Source: Candidatus Pacearchaeota archaeon (lineage in GTDB: Archaea; Nanobdellota; Nanobdellia; Pacearchaeales; GW2011-AR1). Taken from it: DNA of 45,843 bases. Position 1 is the first letter of the stretch, and every line of letters begins with the position of its first letter. Below, one piece after another: positions 31,326 to 39,064 of the stretch. A model generated the notes under the pieces. The model did no database searches, had not been told where the DNA came from, and was given only the letters and a program-made list of their open reading frames with translations. The DNA is taken from assembly GCA_018304165.1 (NCBI GenBank), contig JAGVWS010000030.1, forward strand, positions 1 through 45,843, read 5' to 3'. The position numbers and the translations under genes are program-made.

Positions 31326-32354
31326 TCACGAGAACAATCCTGACAGGTTCTTGTTCCTGTAAGCATCAAAGATAATTAGAAGGTAGGATAGTATCAACGG
31401 GCCAATTATGAATCCCAGAATCCCGAATGTGAATAATCCTCCAATCATCCCTATAAGAACTATGGCGGAGTGCATCTTTCCTGTCTTTGAGATGAAGTAA
31501 GTCCTTATAATCCCGTCAACAACAAAAGTTATAATCAGAGAATATACTGTGAGCAATACTCCCCCGACAACGTTGTTTGTTGACATAAGATAAATAGCAG
31601 CGGGAGCCCATACCATCCATACACCCAGAATCGGAAGGATTCCCATTATGACAGCAAGAAGTGTCAGGATGAGCGCGCCAGGAACCCCGAATATGAAGAA
31701 CCCTATGCCTACTACAATTCCAAGTATGATTCCCGTCAGCACAGATCCGTAAATGACTGCTTTCGTGATGTTCTTGAACTCCTGCATCATTCTCTGCTCA
31801 GTCTTTTCAGAGAATGGAGAGACGCTCTTAATATACTCCCCAAACTTTGAAGAATCCTTAAGAGCATAGAACAGAGTAAACAAGACTATCAATGCATGGA
31901 GCATGGAGTTTGGAATGTTGACTATGAATGATGAAAAGCTTGCAGACATTGAACCCGCCAGCTTCCCTACAAAGCCCGAAACTGAAGCCCCGAGATTTGC
32001 GTAGAAAACCTCGCTGAATACTCCCGGAGGGAATACCTGCCTTACAAACGCCATGATATCTATCTTCTGAAGATAAATAAAAAACTCAAATATCTGCCTT
32101 GTTATTACAGGAAATAAAAACCAGAAAGGAATGAAAATTATCAGCAGCACGATAAATATTATTACAAAAGCGGAAGTATTTCTTTCCCTGACAAAGCTGT
32201 AAATCTTCTTATAAACCGGATTAAAGACATAAGCCAGAAGGAGGCCGGTTACTATTGAAAAGAAAATAGGCTTTAAGATGATTGCTGACAGAATTATGAG
32301 GCCTATTACCAGAATTATCGCTATGACTCTGTTAAAATGCATTTCGGATGACAT
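31326..32354 (-). CDS. AI-2E family transporter (TerC/PerM-like permease)
   Basis: This 342-residue polytopic protein has two N-terminal helices (about 8-45). A long amphipathic extracytoplasmic-type segment follows, and then five helices in the second half, with VPGALILTLLAVIMGILPIL and GMIGGLFTFGILGFIIGPLI, the conserved family core. Members export small molecules or ions such as Na+; the substrate cannot be told from sequence. A TTTATAAA box lies about 15-25 nt upstream of the start. It is preceded by a long non-coding stretch. Confidence 0.88.
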   Translation of the reverse strand: MSSEMHFNRVIAIILVIGLIILSAIILKPIFFSIVTGLLLAYVFNPVYKKIYSFVRERNTSAFVIIFIVLLIIFIPFWFLFPVITRQIFEFFIYLQKIDIMAFVRQVFPPGVFSEVFYANLGASVSGFVGKLAGSMSASFSSFIVNIPNSMLHALIVLFTLFYALKDSSKFGEYIKSVSPFSEKTEQRMMQEFKNITKAVIYGSVLTGIILGIVVGIGFFIFGVPGALILTLLAVIMGILPILGVWMVWAPAAIYLMSTNNVVGGVLLTVYSLIITFVVDGIIRTYFISKTGKMHSAIVLIGMIGGLFTFGILGFIIGPLILSYLLIIFDAYRNKNLSGLFS

Positions 32355-32705
32355 GATTAAAGCAGAATGTATAAATTTATAAACCTTGCCTAAGAGAGGT
32401 TATAGATTTGTTATAGATAGTTTACCTAATCAATAAAATATACAGATAATTTGTCATGATAATACTAATAATGAGTAATATTCTATGTGCAGATTTGGGC
32501 TATGCAACATAAATTTAAATTAACTAAGAGTGTATATAAATATAGCAAGAATCTCTTTATTATAGTGAAAAACATAAATAATTGAGCACTCTCATTTATG
32601 TTTTCCGAATATAACAAATGACAAAAATGTTCAATTATTAAGGTCCTAGACTATAATAAAAAGTACTACACTAAGTTTATAAATTGAAACTATCCCTTTA
32701 CTGAA
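32355..32705. other. ORF-free region with a perfect 11-bp hairpin
   Basis: A GTATATAAAT box (about 32531-32540) is followed ~30 nt later by AAAACATAAAT (32569-32579) and ATTTATGTTTT (32594-32604), perfect arms around a 14-nt loop with GAGCACTC. A small RNA gene is possible; no ORF is seen. The promoter of the next gene (GTTTATAAATTG, near 32676-32687) is at the right end. Confidence 0.35.
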
Positions 32706-33440
32706 ATGAATAGTGTAATAAATAGGGTGCTGAATGGAAATTTTGACGGGGAAGTGCATAATGATTTTGTGAAGTTTGGAAGAGGAGTGTTCAAAGATAA
32801 ATACCTGATTGATGCCAAGAGACAGAAAGGGGGCATCTGGAGCATCAAGACAAGCGCGGAGTTTGCTAACTATCTTGTTAAATCCTGCGCAAATGAAAAC
32901 ATAAACAGCAATGACGGCAGTGAGCCTTTAAGAGTTACCGGAGTCATTGTCTCAACCAAGGATTTAAGGAATGAGCTGCCATTTCCAATCGCCAGAGTCA
33001 AACAATTCGCAGGAGTGAAGCAGGCGGTAATTGACTCTGATATTAAGCCTTCCGAAATCATCGCAGCCATTGATAAATTTCCAAAGGCTTTCTTTGCACT
33101 GTCATTCAGCTCAAAACTAAGCGCGCTGAAAATAAAGCCAAAGGCTCCTAAGTCAGCAAAGCCTTCCCCTAATGGGGAGGAAAAGCCAAAAGCAAGTTTC
33201 TGCACATTAAAAACAACTAATCAATTAATAGTTAATGATTTATTATTTGATATTAAAGAGAAAAGCTTCAATGAAGTGAACATCTCTCATGAAATAGAAA
33301 TAAAAAATATTAATATTCCAAAGGAAATAAGCGACCCTGTTGAAATGAGGGAGAAGGCGACGAGGGAAGGAACGATTAAGAGAAAGGTGATGCTTGATGG
33401 AAACAAAGTGTCTGAAGAAGAGAGGGAATTTGCGGCGTGA
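32706..33440 (+). CDS. Uncharacterised protein, 244 aa
   Basis: I do not recognise the family. The protein is soluble and Lys-rich. An N-terminal domain (VHNDFVKFGRGVFKDKYLID, WSIKTSAEFANYLVKS, then RVTGVIVSTKDL) is followed by a Pro/Lys-rich hinge (KPKAPKSAKPSPNGEEKPKA) and a C-terminal beta-rich part (NQLIVNDLLFDIKEKSFNEV through EGTIKRKVMLDGNKV). The strand pattern suggests two beta domains joined by a flexible linker. A GTTTATAAATTG box ~20-30 nt upstream indicates a real leaderless gene. Confidence 0.6.
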   Translation: MNSVINRVLNGNFDGEVHNDFVKFGRGVFKDKYLIDAKRQKGGIWSIKTSAEFANYLVKSCANENINSNDGSEPLRVTGVIVSTKDLRNELPFPIARVKQFAGVKQAVIDSDIKPSEIIAAIDKFPKAFFALSFSSKLSALKIKPKAPKSAKPSPNGEEKPKASFCTLKTTNQLIVNDLLFDIKEKSFNEVNISHEIEIKNINIPKEISDPVEMREKATREGTIKRKVMLDGNKVSEEEREFAA

Positions 33441-33474
33441 GATGAATTTCTAAAAAACGATGAATTTTAATACA

Positions 33475-33486
33475 CGACAATCATCG
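33475..33486. promoter_or_regulatory. Possible operator between TATA and start of the HTH_10 gene
   Basis: ACACGACAATCATCG resembles the palindrome found before the next gene. It lies between a TTTTAATA box and the start codon, a position that would block transcription if bound. Confidence 0.35.
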
Positions 33487-33493
33487 TATTCTT

Positions 33494-34141
33494 ATGTGGG
33501 TTTTGAAGATGAGGCTTTCAAGCGAAAAGCAATTTCTCGGAGGATTAGCTATGAAGCACAATGTATCGCTCACAGGTTACCCTCTTTCTTACTGGAAGGA
33601 TAGAAAATGGCTATATCTTGTTGCCGCTGGCTTCATATTTGGAGAAGAAAAAAATAAAAAGGCATTAATTAAAGACATAAAGAAAAGCAAAGAGTTAGTT
33701 AATATAGAAATAAACGGTGATTTCGCAATTATGATAATAAAGCAGCCGTTATTTTCAGAGGCGGCTTATGACCCCAGAATAATACGCCTGACTCCGGTAG
33801 TCATTAATAAGACTGGTTATCATATATGGGACATGGCTAGCTTTGATAGAAAGCTTTTAGTGAAAGTGCTTAACTTTGCGGAAAAATACCTCGACGGCAA
33901 AGTAATAAAATTCTGTGAAGAGAAAGTATCAAACATACAATTTACCCATCTTCTTCCAGAATTGACAAAGAATCAGAAGAAAGCAATGGAATTAGCAATA
34001 AACAAAGGATATTATAATTATCCCAAGCAGGTAAAAATGGAAAAGCTCGCGAGAATCATGGGAATTTCTTATTCAACATACCAAGCACACTTAAAAAAAG
34101 CTGAAGGCAAATTATTGCCAAGCATATTCGAGCAATTATAA
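33494..34141 (+). CDS. HTH_10 (bacterio-opsin activator-like) transcription regulator
   Basis: This 215-residue protein has an N-terminal ~145-residue ligand- or partner-binding domain (WLYLVAAGFIFGEEKNKK, EINGDFAIMIIKQPLFSEAA). The C-terminal HTH_10 has LTKNQKKAMELAINKGYYNY, then KLARIMGISYSTYQAHLKKA. This is the archaeal Bat-type regulator layout. Met 33509 is an alternative start. Similar ACACGACAAT sites precede this gene and the next one, suggesting autoregulation and control of its neighbour. Confidence 0.85.
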   Translation: MWVLKMRLSSEKQFLGGLAMKHNVSLTGYPLSYWKDRKWLYLVAAGFIFGEEKNKKALIKDIKKSKELVNIEINGDFAIMIIKQPLFSEAAYDPRIIRLTPVVINKTGYHIWDMASFDRKLLVKVLNFAEKYLDGKVIKFCEEKVSNIQFTHLLPELTKNQKKAMELAINKGYYNYPKQVKMEKLARIMGISYSTYQAHLKKAEGKLLPSIFEQL

Positions 34142-34166
34142 GAAAACAGCAGAATTTGTCAAAACA

Positions 34167-34178
34167 CGACAATTGTCG
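34167..34178. promoter_or_regulatory. Perfect palindrome CGACAATTGTCG just upstream of a TATA box
   Basis: This 12-bp perfect palindrome is followed immediately by CTATAAAG, 30-38 nt before the ATG at 34216. The site sits at the activator/BRE position and is a likely target of the HTH_10 regulator encoded next door. Confidence 0.5.
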
Positions 34179-34215
34179 CTATAAAGAATATAACACCTCT
34201 CGTTGTTATTGGGGG

Positions 34216-34833
34216 ATGACGGAAGAATTACAATCAGCGTCTTTGTACTTATTTACGCACTGGAAAAGAATAATGCCTTTTAGACTGCTTGATTGGGATA
34301 CCGGAAGAGAAGTTACCCCTGATAATCGTGATACTTTCCATTGTCAATCTTTCAAGTTATATTTGAACGATAAATGGGTAGGTTCTTTTTCTTGGAAAGA
34401 ACGAGAGCTAAAACCAAAGGAAATTAGAGCGTTATCACAACTAGATTTTGAAACTTTAGAAGAACTTATTTTTGAGTTTGATTTAGATGCTCAGGGGAGG
34501 AGTGGTTTTTTTGTATTGCCACCGAATTTATCTCACGAGAGAGAATTATACCAATTTGGCAAGGAAAAGATAGAATCTTTTTTTGAACCAATGCTTCCTC
34601 AAGAATTTCATGGAAGTGTTGAAGAATACAGCGAAGGATTGGACGGATGTGCTTTAGATTATAATGTAACAATCCACGGAACACCTTCAACAGCAGAAGA
34701 AATTAAGAAACTTGGAAACTCTTTCAGGAGGATTGGGGAGTTAAAAGGAATACTGGTGCCTAGTTTAAAGAGATACGTTCAAGCAAGAAAGGCTCTTGAA
34801 AGGCAGATTAGAAGCGCTTCTTTAAATCACTAA
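34216..34833 (+). CDS. Uncharacterised protein, probably controlled by the adjacent HTH_10 regulator
   Basis: This is a 205-residue soluble acidic protein of no family I recognise. Segments include RLLDWDTGREVTPDNRDTFH, YLNDKWVGSFSWKERELKPK and a C-terminal helical part (IKKLGNSFRRIGELKGILVP). Start ATG 34216 is preferred over a TTG at 34156, because the TATA box and palindrome lie between them. It is separated by only 33 nt from the following transporter gene. Confidence 0.55.
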   Translation: MTEELQSASLYLFTHWKRIMPFRLLDWDTGREVTPDNRDTFHCQSFKLYLNDKWVGSFSWKERELKPKEIRALSQLDFETLEELIFEFDLDAQGRSGFFVLPPNLSHERELYQFGKEKIESFFEPMLPQEFHGSVEEYSEGLDGCALDYNVTIHGTPSTAEEIKKLGNSFRRIGELKGILVPSLKRYVQARKALERQIRSASLNH

Positions 34834-34866
34834 ATATTAATATTATTAAAACATACAATTTTAATC

Positions 34867-36099
34867 ATGAAAACTCGCAGTAACATCTTCAACTGGGTAA
34901 TGTACGACTTCGCTAATTCGTTAGTAATGATTGTTTTCTTCCTATACTTCGCACAATGGATAGTCATTGACAGAGGGGTTAGCGACTTGAATTTCAACCT
35001 GACATTCACTATATCAGCGGTCATGCTATTACTGACAGTTCCAGTAACTGGAACTTATCTTGATAGGAGCTGGAGAAGAATAACAGGATTAAGGATTACG
35101 ACGGTGATGACTGCGTTATTCTACGGCATTTGCGCATGGATGGCAATAACCAATAATAATGCTGCTGCTCTAATATTTTTCACTCTAGGACTATACTCCT
35201 ACTTATTATCATTCACATTCTACACCCCACTAATTAATGATATTGCTCCTCCTGAAAGAAGAGGAAGAATTTCAGGTTATGGAATAGCTGCTAATTATCT
35301 AGGCCAAATAACCGGGCTTATTATTGCTCTTCCTTTCTCAACAGGGGCCATTAGCTTATTCGGAGGAGCAGCTAGGGCTGAAACACTATTGCCGGGTGTT
35401 ATAGGATTTATGATATTAGCACTGCCGATGCTGATATTTTTCAAAGAACCAATGAAAAATAAGAGAGAGAAAATAAAATTATCTCAGGCCATCAAAGAAA
35501 CTTTCAAAGAAACAAAATTCATGCTGAGATTCTCAAGCGTCGGATTCTTCTTATTATCCTATTTCTTATTCAATGATGCCATACTAACCGTTGTCAATAA
35601 TTTTCCAATATTTCTTGAGCAAGTATGGCGAGTCAGCGATACAACTAAGACTTACTTATTACTGGCAATAATGGTTACCTCGGCAATTGGAGGAACTCTT
35701 TCAGGACACCTAGCTGACAGGTGGGGTCATAAAAAGACAATGATTCTAGTGCTGATTGTCTGGGCTTTAATCTTCCCGATGATGGGATTCATTAGTTATT
35801 GGCCTTTATTCATAGCTATCTGTATAATGATGGGGTTATGGTTTGGAGCAAACTGGGCAGTAAGCCGTTCAGTTATGTCTTACGTTTCACCCCAAGGAAA
35901 ACATAATCTCTCCTTTGCTTATTACGGCCTTGCAGAGAGAGCATCATCATTCATAGGTCCTCTAGTCTGGGGAGGAATAGTTACCGGACTAATAACAATG
36001 GGAGCTTATCGTTACAGAATAGCAATGTTTTCACTAGCAATATTCATACTCTTAGGATTATGGGCAATGAGTAGAGTGAAGAGCGATAGAAAAAATTAA
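34867..36099 (+). CDS. MFS transporter of the UMF1/Atg22-like type
   Basis: This 410-residue protein has 12 predicted membrane helices. It has the UMF1-type N terminus NWVMYDFANSLVMIVFFLYF and the MFS loop motif GHLADRWGHKKTM between helices 8 and 9. The family includes vacuolar amino-acid effluxers and bacterial MFS_1-like permeases; the substrate is unknown. Its stop overlaps the stop of the convergent gene by 4 nt. Confidence 0.85.
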   Translation: MKTRSNIFNWVMYDFANSLVMIVFFLYFAQWIVIDRGVSDLNFNLTFTISAVMLLLTVPVTGTYLDRSWRRITGLRITTVMTALFYGICAWMAITNNNAAALIFFTLGLYSYLLSFTFYTPLINDIAPPERRGRISGYGIAANYLGQITGLIIALPFSTGAISLFGGAARAETLLPGVIGFMILALPMLIFFKEPMKNKREKIKLSQAIKETFKETKFMLRFSSVGFFLLSYFLFNDAILTVVNNFPIFLEQVWRVSDTTKTYLLLAIMVTSAIGGTLSGHLADRWGHKKTMILVLIVWALIFPMMGFISYWPLFIAICIMMGLWFGANWAVSRSVMSYVSPQGKHNLSFAYYGLAERASSFIGPLVWGGIVTGLITMGAYRYRIAMFSLAIFILLGLWAMSRVKSDRKN

Positions 36100-37037
36100 A
36101 AGCAACCGCAATAAATCACGCCACTCCCCTCTGCAGAGGTGGCGATTGTAGTTGTGATGAAAGCTGTTGCGGGGGCTGTTGCGAAGATGAATTGCGGGGG
36201 CTGTTGCGAAGATGAATGCAGAACATCATACTCTGTTTTTAATTGAGCAATCCTCTCACCAATCATTTTTCTGTATTTAGGAAATATATATTCAACTAAA
36301 TCATATGTTGCAATAATGCTCGGAAGTAAACCCCTGCCTTTTTGATAGCCCTCACCAAAGAATGTCCTTATTGATGCTCCGTGATGAGTCTTTCTGATGA
36401 GCCCGAGTACTTCCTTTAATTTCCCTTCTTCAACCATGCTTCTAACACCCTTCATCGCAATGGAAGCATATTTGTGCTGGAGCACTGCGATTTGTTCTGA
36501 GGAGAACTCATCATCAACCTCCTCAAGCTTTCCTCTCTTAATTGAAAGCACTGCGTCAATCTTCAAGAAATATCTGTCTTCATCCTCCCGGCTTTCCCAC
36601 TTTCTATTTTTAGGCGGAGGAAACTCTTCTTCAAGCTCCTCTTCCAGGGAAAGCGTGGTCAGAATCTCCCAACCGTTTTCCCTCATGCCCTTCACTCTCC
36701 CGCTGTCAGGATAGGTAATGCCGCAATACAGAGAATAAAAAACATCTCCTGCAATTCTCTTCTTCATGTCCTCATTGCGCTTCTCAACTACATCATCGCT
36801 CATGGGATTTGATTTTCCTATATCTTTCCTGCAGTCTGCCCTGCAGCCATTCCTGCCGTTATTTCCGCAATCATTGCTGTCACACCCACCTTCTGCATTA
36901 CCATCTGCACAGTCAAAATACTTTCTGCCTTCCCTGTCTCTATAACGGCGCCTGCTATTGTAAAGCTCAAGAGACCTCAATCTGCTCGCCTTGCTTGTTG
37001 AGCCACGCCACCTTCCTCTTGCAACAACCCAGACCAT
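36096..37037 (-). CDS. Uncharacterised cysteine-rich protein with duplication-shifted C terminus
   Basis: This 313-residue protein starts MVWVVARGRWRGS; the start is set by an ATATATAAAA box 21-30 nt upstream. A Cys/Asn/Gly-rich segment (about 41-72: FDCADGNAEGGCDSNDCGNN, then GCRADC) may bind metal. The rest is helical and charged (e.g. EELEEEFPPPKNRKWESRED, then KEVLGLIRKTHHGASIRTFF). A 25-bp tandem duplication at 36167-36216 shifts the reading frame. Without it the tail would read QQPPQQLSSQLQSPPLQ and stop at 36116; with it a hydrophobic Ala/Thr tail ending YCGCF is added. Confidence 0.6.
   Translation of the reverse strand: MVWVVARGRWRGSTSKASRLRSLELYNSRRRYRDREGRKYFDCADGNAEGGCDSNDCGNNGRNGCRADCRKDIGKSNPMSDDVVEKRNEDMKKRIAGDVFYSLYCGITYPDSGRVKGMRENGWEILTTLSLEEELEEEFPPPKNRKWESREDEDRYFLKIDAVLSIKRGKLEEVDDEFSSEQIAVLQHKYASIAMKGVRSMVEEGKLKEVLGLIRKTHHGASIRTFFGEGYQKGRGLLPSIIATYDLVEYIFPKYRKMIGERIAQLKTEYDVLHSSSQQPPQFIFATAPATAFITTTIATSAEGSGVIYCGCF
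36167..36216. repeat. 25-bp exact tandem duplication inside a CDS
   Basis: TTGCGGGGGCTGTTGCGAAG followed by ATGAA occurs at 36167-36191 and 36192-36216. Its length is not a multiple of three, so it changed the reading frame of the gene at 36096-37037. Confidence 0.95.
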
Positions 37038-37255
37038 GATACTGCATGGAAGAGGAGATATATAAAAGTGATGGATATTGCTGGGATTTGTAATACAATA
37101 ATTGTTGGCGATGAGCATGACAAGGGAATATAGATAATTGTTATGTTATCATTATAGTGATAGCATAAATTAGAAATTCTGCTTTTAAGAGATATATTAA
37201 TATTTACTCCGTCGTTAAAACACAAATTTAAAAATGATTAAGACTTTAACTATTT

Positions 37256-37447
37256 ATGATAAAAAAGCGAGACATGTGCAAATGCGGGCATGAATTCGTG
37301 GACCATTTACCCGAGCCTAGTGCCGGATGCGTCGCATGCACTCATCGCAAACCCAGAGAAGAACAATGCCAATGTTATGAAGATGCAGAATTGCCACGAG
37401 AAGAAGTCTGGGTTAAGCCTGATAAGAAAGGCTTGGAAAAGACTTAA
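37256..37447 (+). CDS. Small cysteine-rich, probably zinc-binding protein
   Basis: This 63-residue protein has CKCGHEFVDHLPEPSAGC and VACTHRKP, then EEQCQCYEDAE. Several Cys and His suggest a zinc-binding mini-domain. An AATTTAAAAA box lies 22-31 nt before ATG 37256, supporting a real gene and leaderless start. It is first of three small same-strand ORFs. Confidence 0.5.
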   Translation: MIKKRDMCKCGHEFVDHLPEPSAGCVACTHRKPREEQCQCYEDAELPREEVWVKPDKKGLEKT

Positions 37448-37487
37448 AAGAAAAACATAAAAAAATAATGAATGGGTTTAAGGAAAA

Positions 37488-37673
37488 ATGAAAATAAGAG
37501 AATTACATAAAAAATACGGCAGGAATGTGATTGATAAGCTACTATCTCAGGGAAAGTTAAATGGCAATACATTTATCTCAGATAATAACGGAAAAATTAT
37601 TGATATTCCGGAAGATGACGTTATAAGAGCTATTAGAGAAGAAAGGGGCGAAGAAGTGAGCGATTGGGATTAG
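37488..37673 (+). CDS. Small protein, 61 aa, followed in frame by the next ORF
   Basis: It starts MKIRELHKKYGRNVIDKLLS and ends in an acidic tail, EERGEEVSDWD. It looks like a small helical DNA- or protein-binding module. Its stop codon is TAG, and the same frame remains open for 75 nt up to the Met of the next ORF, with a protein-like reading (SEPRPQIKRKRLKGIDTSEK). One 153-residue gene with an amber codon is therefore possible. Confidence 0.5.
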   Translation: MKIRELHKKYGRNVIDKLLSQGKLNGNTFISDNNGKIIDIPEDDVIRAIREERGEEVSDWD

Positions 37674-37748
37674 GAAGGAGTTTATCTATCTGAGCCAAGA
37701 CCGCAAATAAAACGAAAAAGGCTTAAAGGAATTGACACTTCAGAGAAA

Positions 37749-37949
37749 ATGAATGAAGATATTGATAGAATAGTCATTCTAGAAAAAAACTTATTTGGTA
37801 ATTTAAGCAAGTGCAGGACCTGCAATATCAACTTCACTGCTATTCAGCCATGCATTGTTTGCCAATTAGTTATTGAAAGAGAAGAAAATCTGGGAAGAAA
37901 AATAACAAGAGAAGAATTTAGAGAATTGATGAAAGAATTATTAGGGTAA
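37749..37949 (+). CDS. Small CxxC zinc-binding-like protein, possibly the C-terminal half of the preceding ORF
   Basis: This 66-residue protein has CRTCNINFTAIQPCIVCQLV (two CxxC pairs, so a likely zinc knuckle) and a helical C-terminal tail (TREEFRELMKELLG). It is in the same frame as 37488-37673, separated by one TAG. The inverted repeat at 37945-37967 overlaps its stop codon. Confidence 0.5.
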   Translation: MNEDIDRIVILEKNLFGNLSKCRTCNINFTAIQPCIVCQLVIEREENLGRKITREEFRELMKELLG

Positions 37950-37967
37950 GTACAGTTTGTACCTACC
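37945..37967. other. Inverted repeat GGTAAGTACA-GTT-TGTACCTACC
   Basis: Ten-bp arms with one mismatch around a 3-nt spacer, spanning the end of the small zinc-knuckle gene. It could be a terminator hairpin or a protein-binding site. TTGTCGACAA, a 10-bp palindrome, lies 15 nt further on (37983-37992). Confidence 0.4.
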
Positions 37968-38119
37968 AGACCTTAATTTCAGTTGTCGACAAAATGTCGA
38001 TAACTCGCTAAATAGTGTTAGAACTATAAGTTAAGTGTAGACTGTATACTTTGTTGTTTTACAGCTAATTTTCTCTTTCTCCAGATATTTTTATTAATCT
38101 CCTCCCCCATCTCTTTATC

Positions 38120-38165
38120 ATGAAAATCCTTGAGCTTCATAAGGACGACATATCAAGGAACGCTT
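38120..38165 (+). pseudogene. Remnant of a radC 5' end (copy 1)
   Basis: ATGAAAATCCTTGAGCTTCA and the next 26 nt read MKILELHKDDISRNA, similar to the start of RadC (MKIKSLPDDSRPRER). The nearly identical copy 2 lies at 39343. The fragments lie on either side of the Bro-N gene and probably mark duplicated ends of an insertion or rearrangement. Confidence 0.55.
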
Positions 38166-38197
38166 TTAAAAGTCAAATTAATAAGAGGAGCAATCCC

Positions 38198-39064
38198 CTA
38201 AATAACGTTTACCTGCTCCAATAGCTTCTTTCTCTTCTTCTTTAGTTTCTCAGGCTCAGCCAGGAAGTTTTCCTGCATCAAAACGCTTTCTCCAGTTTTT
38301 GATTCAAGCTCTTTTCTTGCATTTCCAGCAACTTCTCCGCCCTGCCTTGCTGCAACTTTGTTCTCGCTAAGGCCTTCAGCATCCTTAGTTTTAGTTATTC
38401 TTGTTGTTGCTGCCTCTCCAAGCATAGTAAATATAATCTCTAAGTCATCCATGTGATCTCTCAAGTTTTCTCTTTTTAATTTCTTAAACTCTTTATATTC
38501 CTCAACAGTCTTTCCAAATGCTGCCTTGCTTATCTCATTAGTCAAAATTGCAAATTCTTTCTCTTCCTTAATCCCCCTATTCTTCCATTCATCCGTTAAT
38601 TCCTGCCTTATTGCTATGCCTCTAAGCCTTTTCTCAATCCACTCTTTAGAATACCCTTTTTGTTCGTAGAGCTGCTTCATCCTTTCCTGTGCTAATTCAG
38701 GGTTCTCTATCTCCTGCACCCTCTCATAGCCTACCTTTGCCAGCCACCTCTTGAATGGCTCTGCCTTCTTTGATGGTATTGACTGAATTAATCTAAACGC
38801 TCCTTTGGTGGATACACAATTAATTTTTTGTTTGCCTCCAGAGGTTGTTATCTCCAGGAGGGTGGCAATTTGCCCCCACCCTTCATTAAAGCCTTCATCC
38901 CTTCTTCTCATGTCTTTAAGATAACCATTTGGGTCTTTTGATTCAGTAAGTGTTGAGATAATATCTGCAGCTACAAACCACCATTCATTATTGAACAATC
39001 TTCTTCTTATTGCTTTACTGCCAAAAACCGCTATATGTGTAGTGTTATCATCCTCGATCATCAT
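38198..39064 (-). CDS. Bro-N domain (phage antirepressor-like) protein
   Basis: This 288-residue protein has a Bro-N domain (about 8-112): AVFGSKAIRRRLFNNEWWFV, ADIISTLTESKDPNGYLKDM, CVSTKGAFRLIQSIPSKKAE. A helical C-terminal part with QERMKQLYEQKGYSKEWIEK and a Lys/Glu-rich end follow. Bro-N proteins are DNA-binding antirepressors of viruses and mobile elements; the long C-terminal type is also found in microbial chromosomes. AGTTTAAATC about 20 nt upstream gives a promoter. The gene is flanked by radC 5'-end fragments, which suggests it arrived by insertion. Confidence 0.85.
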   Translation of the reverse strand: MMIEDDNTTHIAVFGSKAIRRRLFNNEWWFVAADIISTLTESKDPNGYLKDMRRRDEGFNEGWGQIATLLEITTSGGKQKINCVSTKGAFRLIQSIPSKKAEPFKRWLAKVGYERVQEIENPELAQERMKQLYEQKGYSKEWIEKRLRGIAIRQELTDEWKNRGIKEEKEFAILTNEISKAAFGKTVEEYKEFKKLKRENLRDHMDDLEIIFTMLGEAATTRITKTKDAEGLSENKVAARQGGEVAGNARKELESKTGESVLMQENFLAEPEKLKKKRKKLLEQVNVI

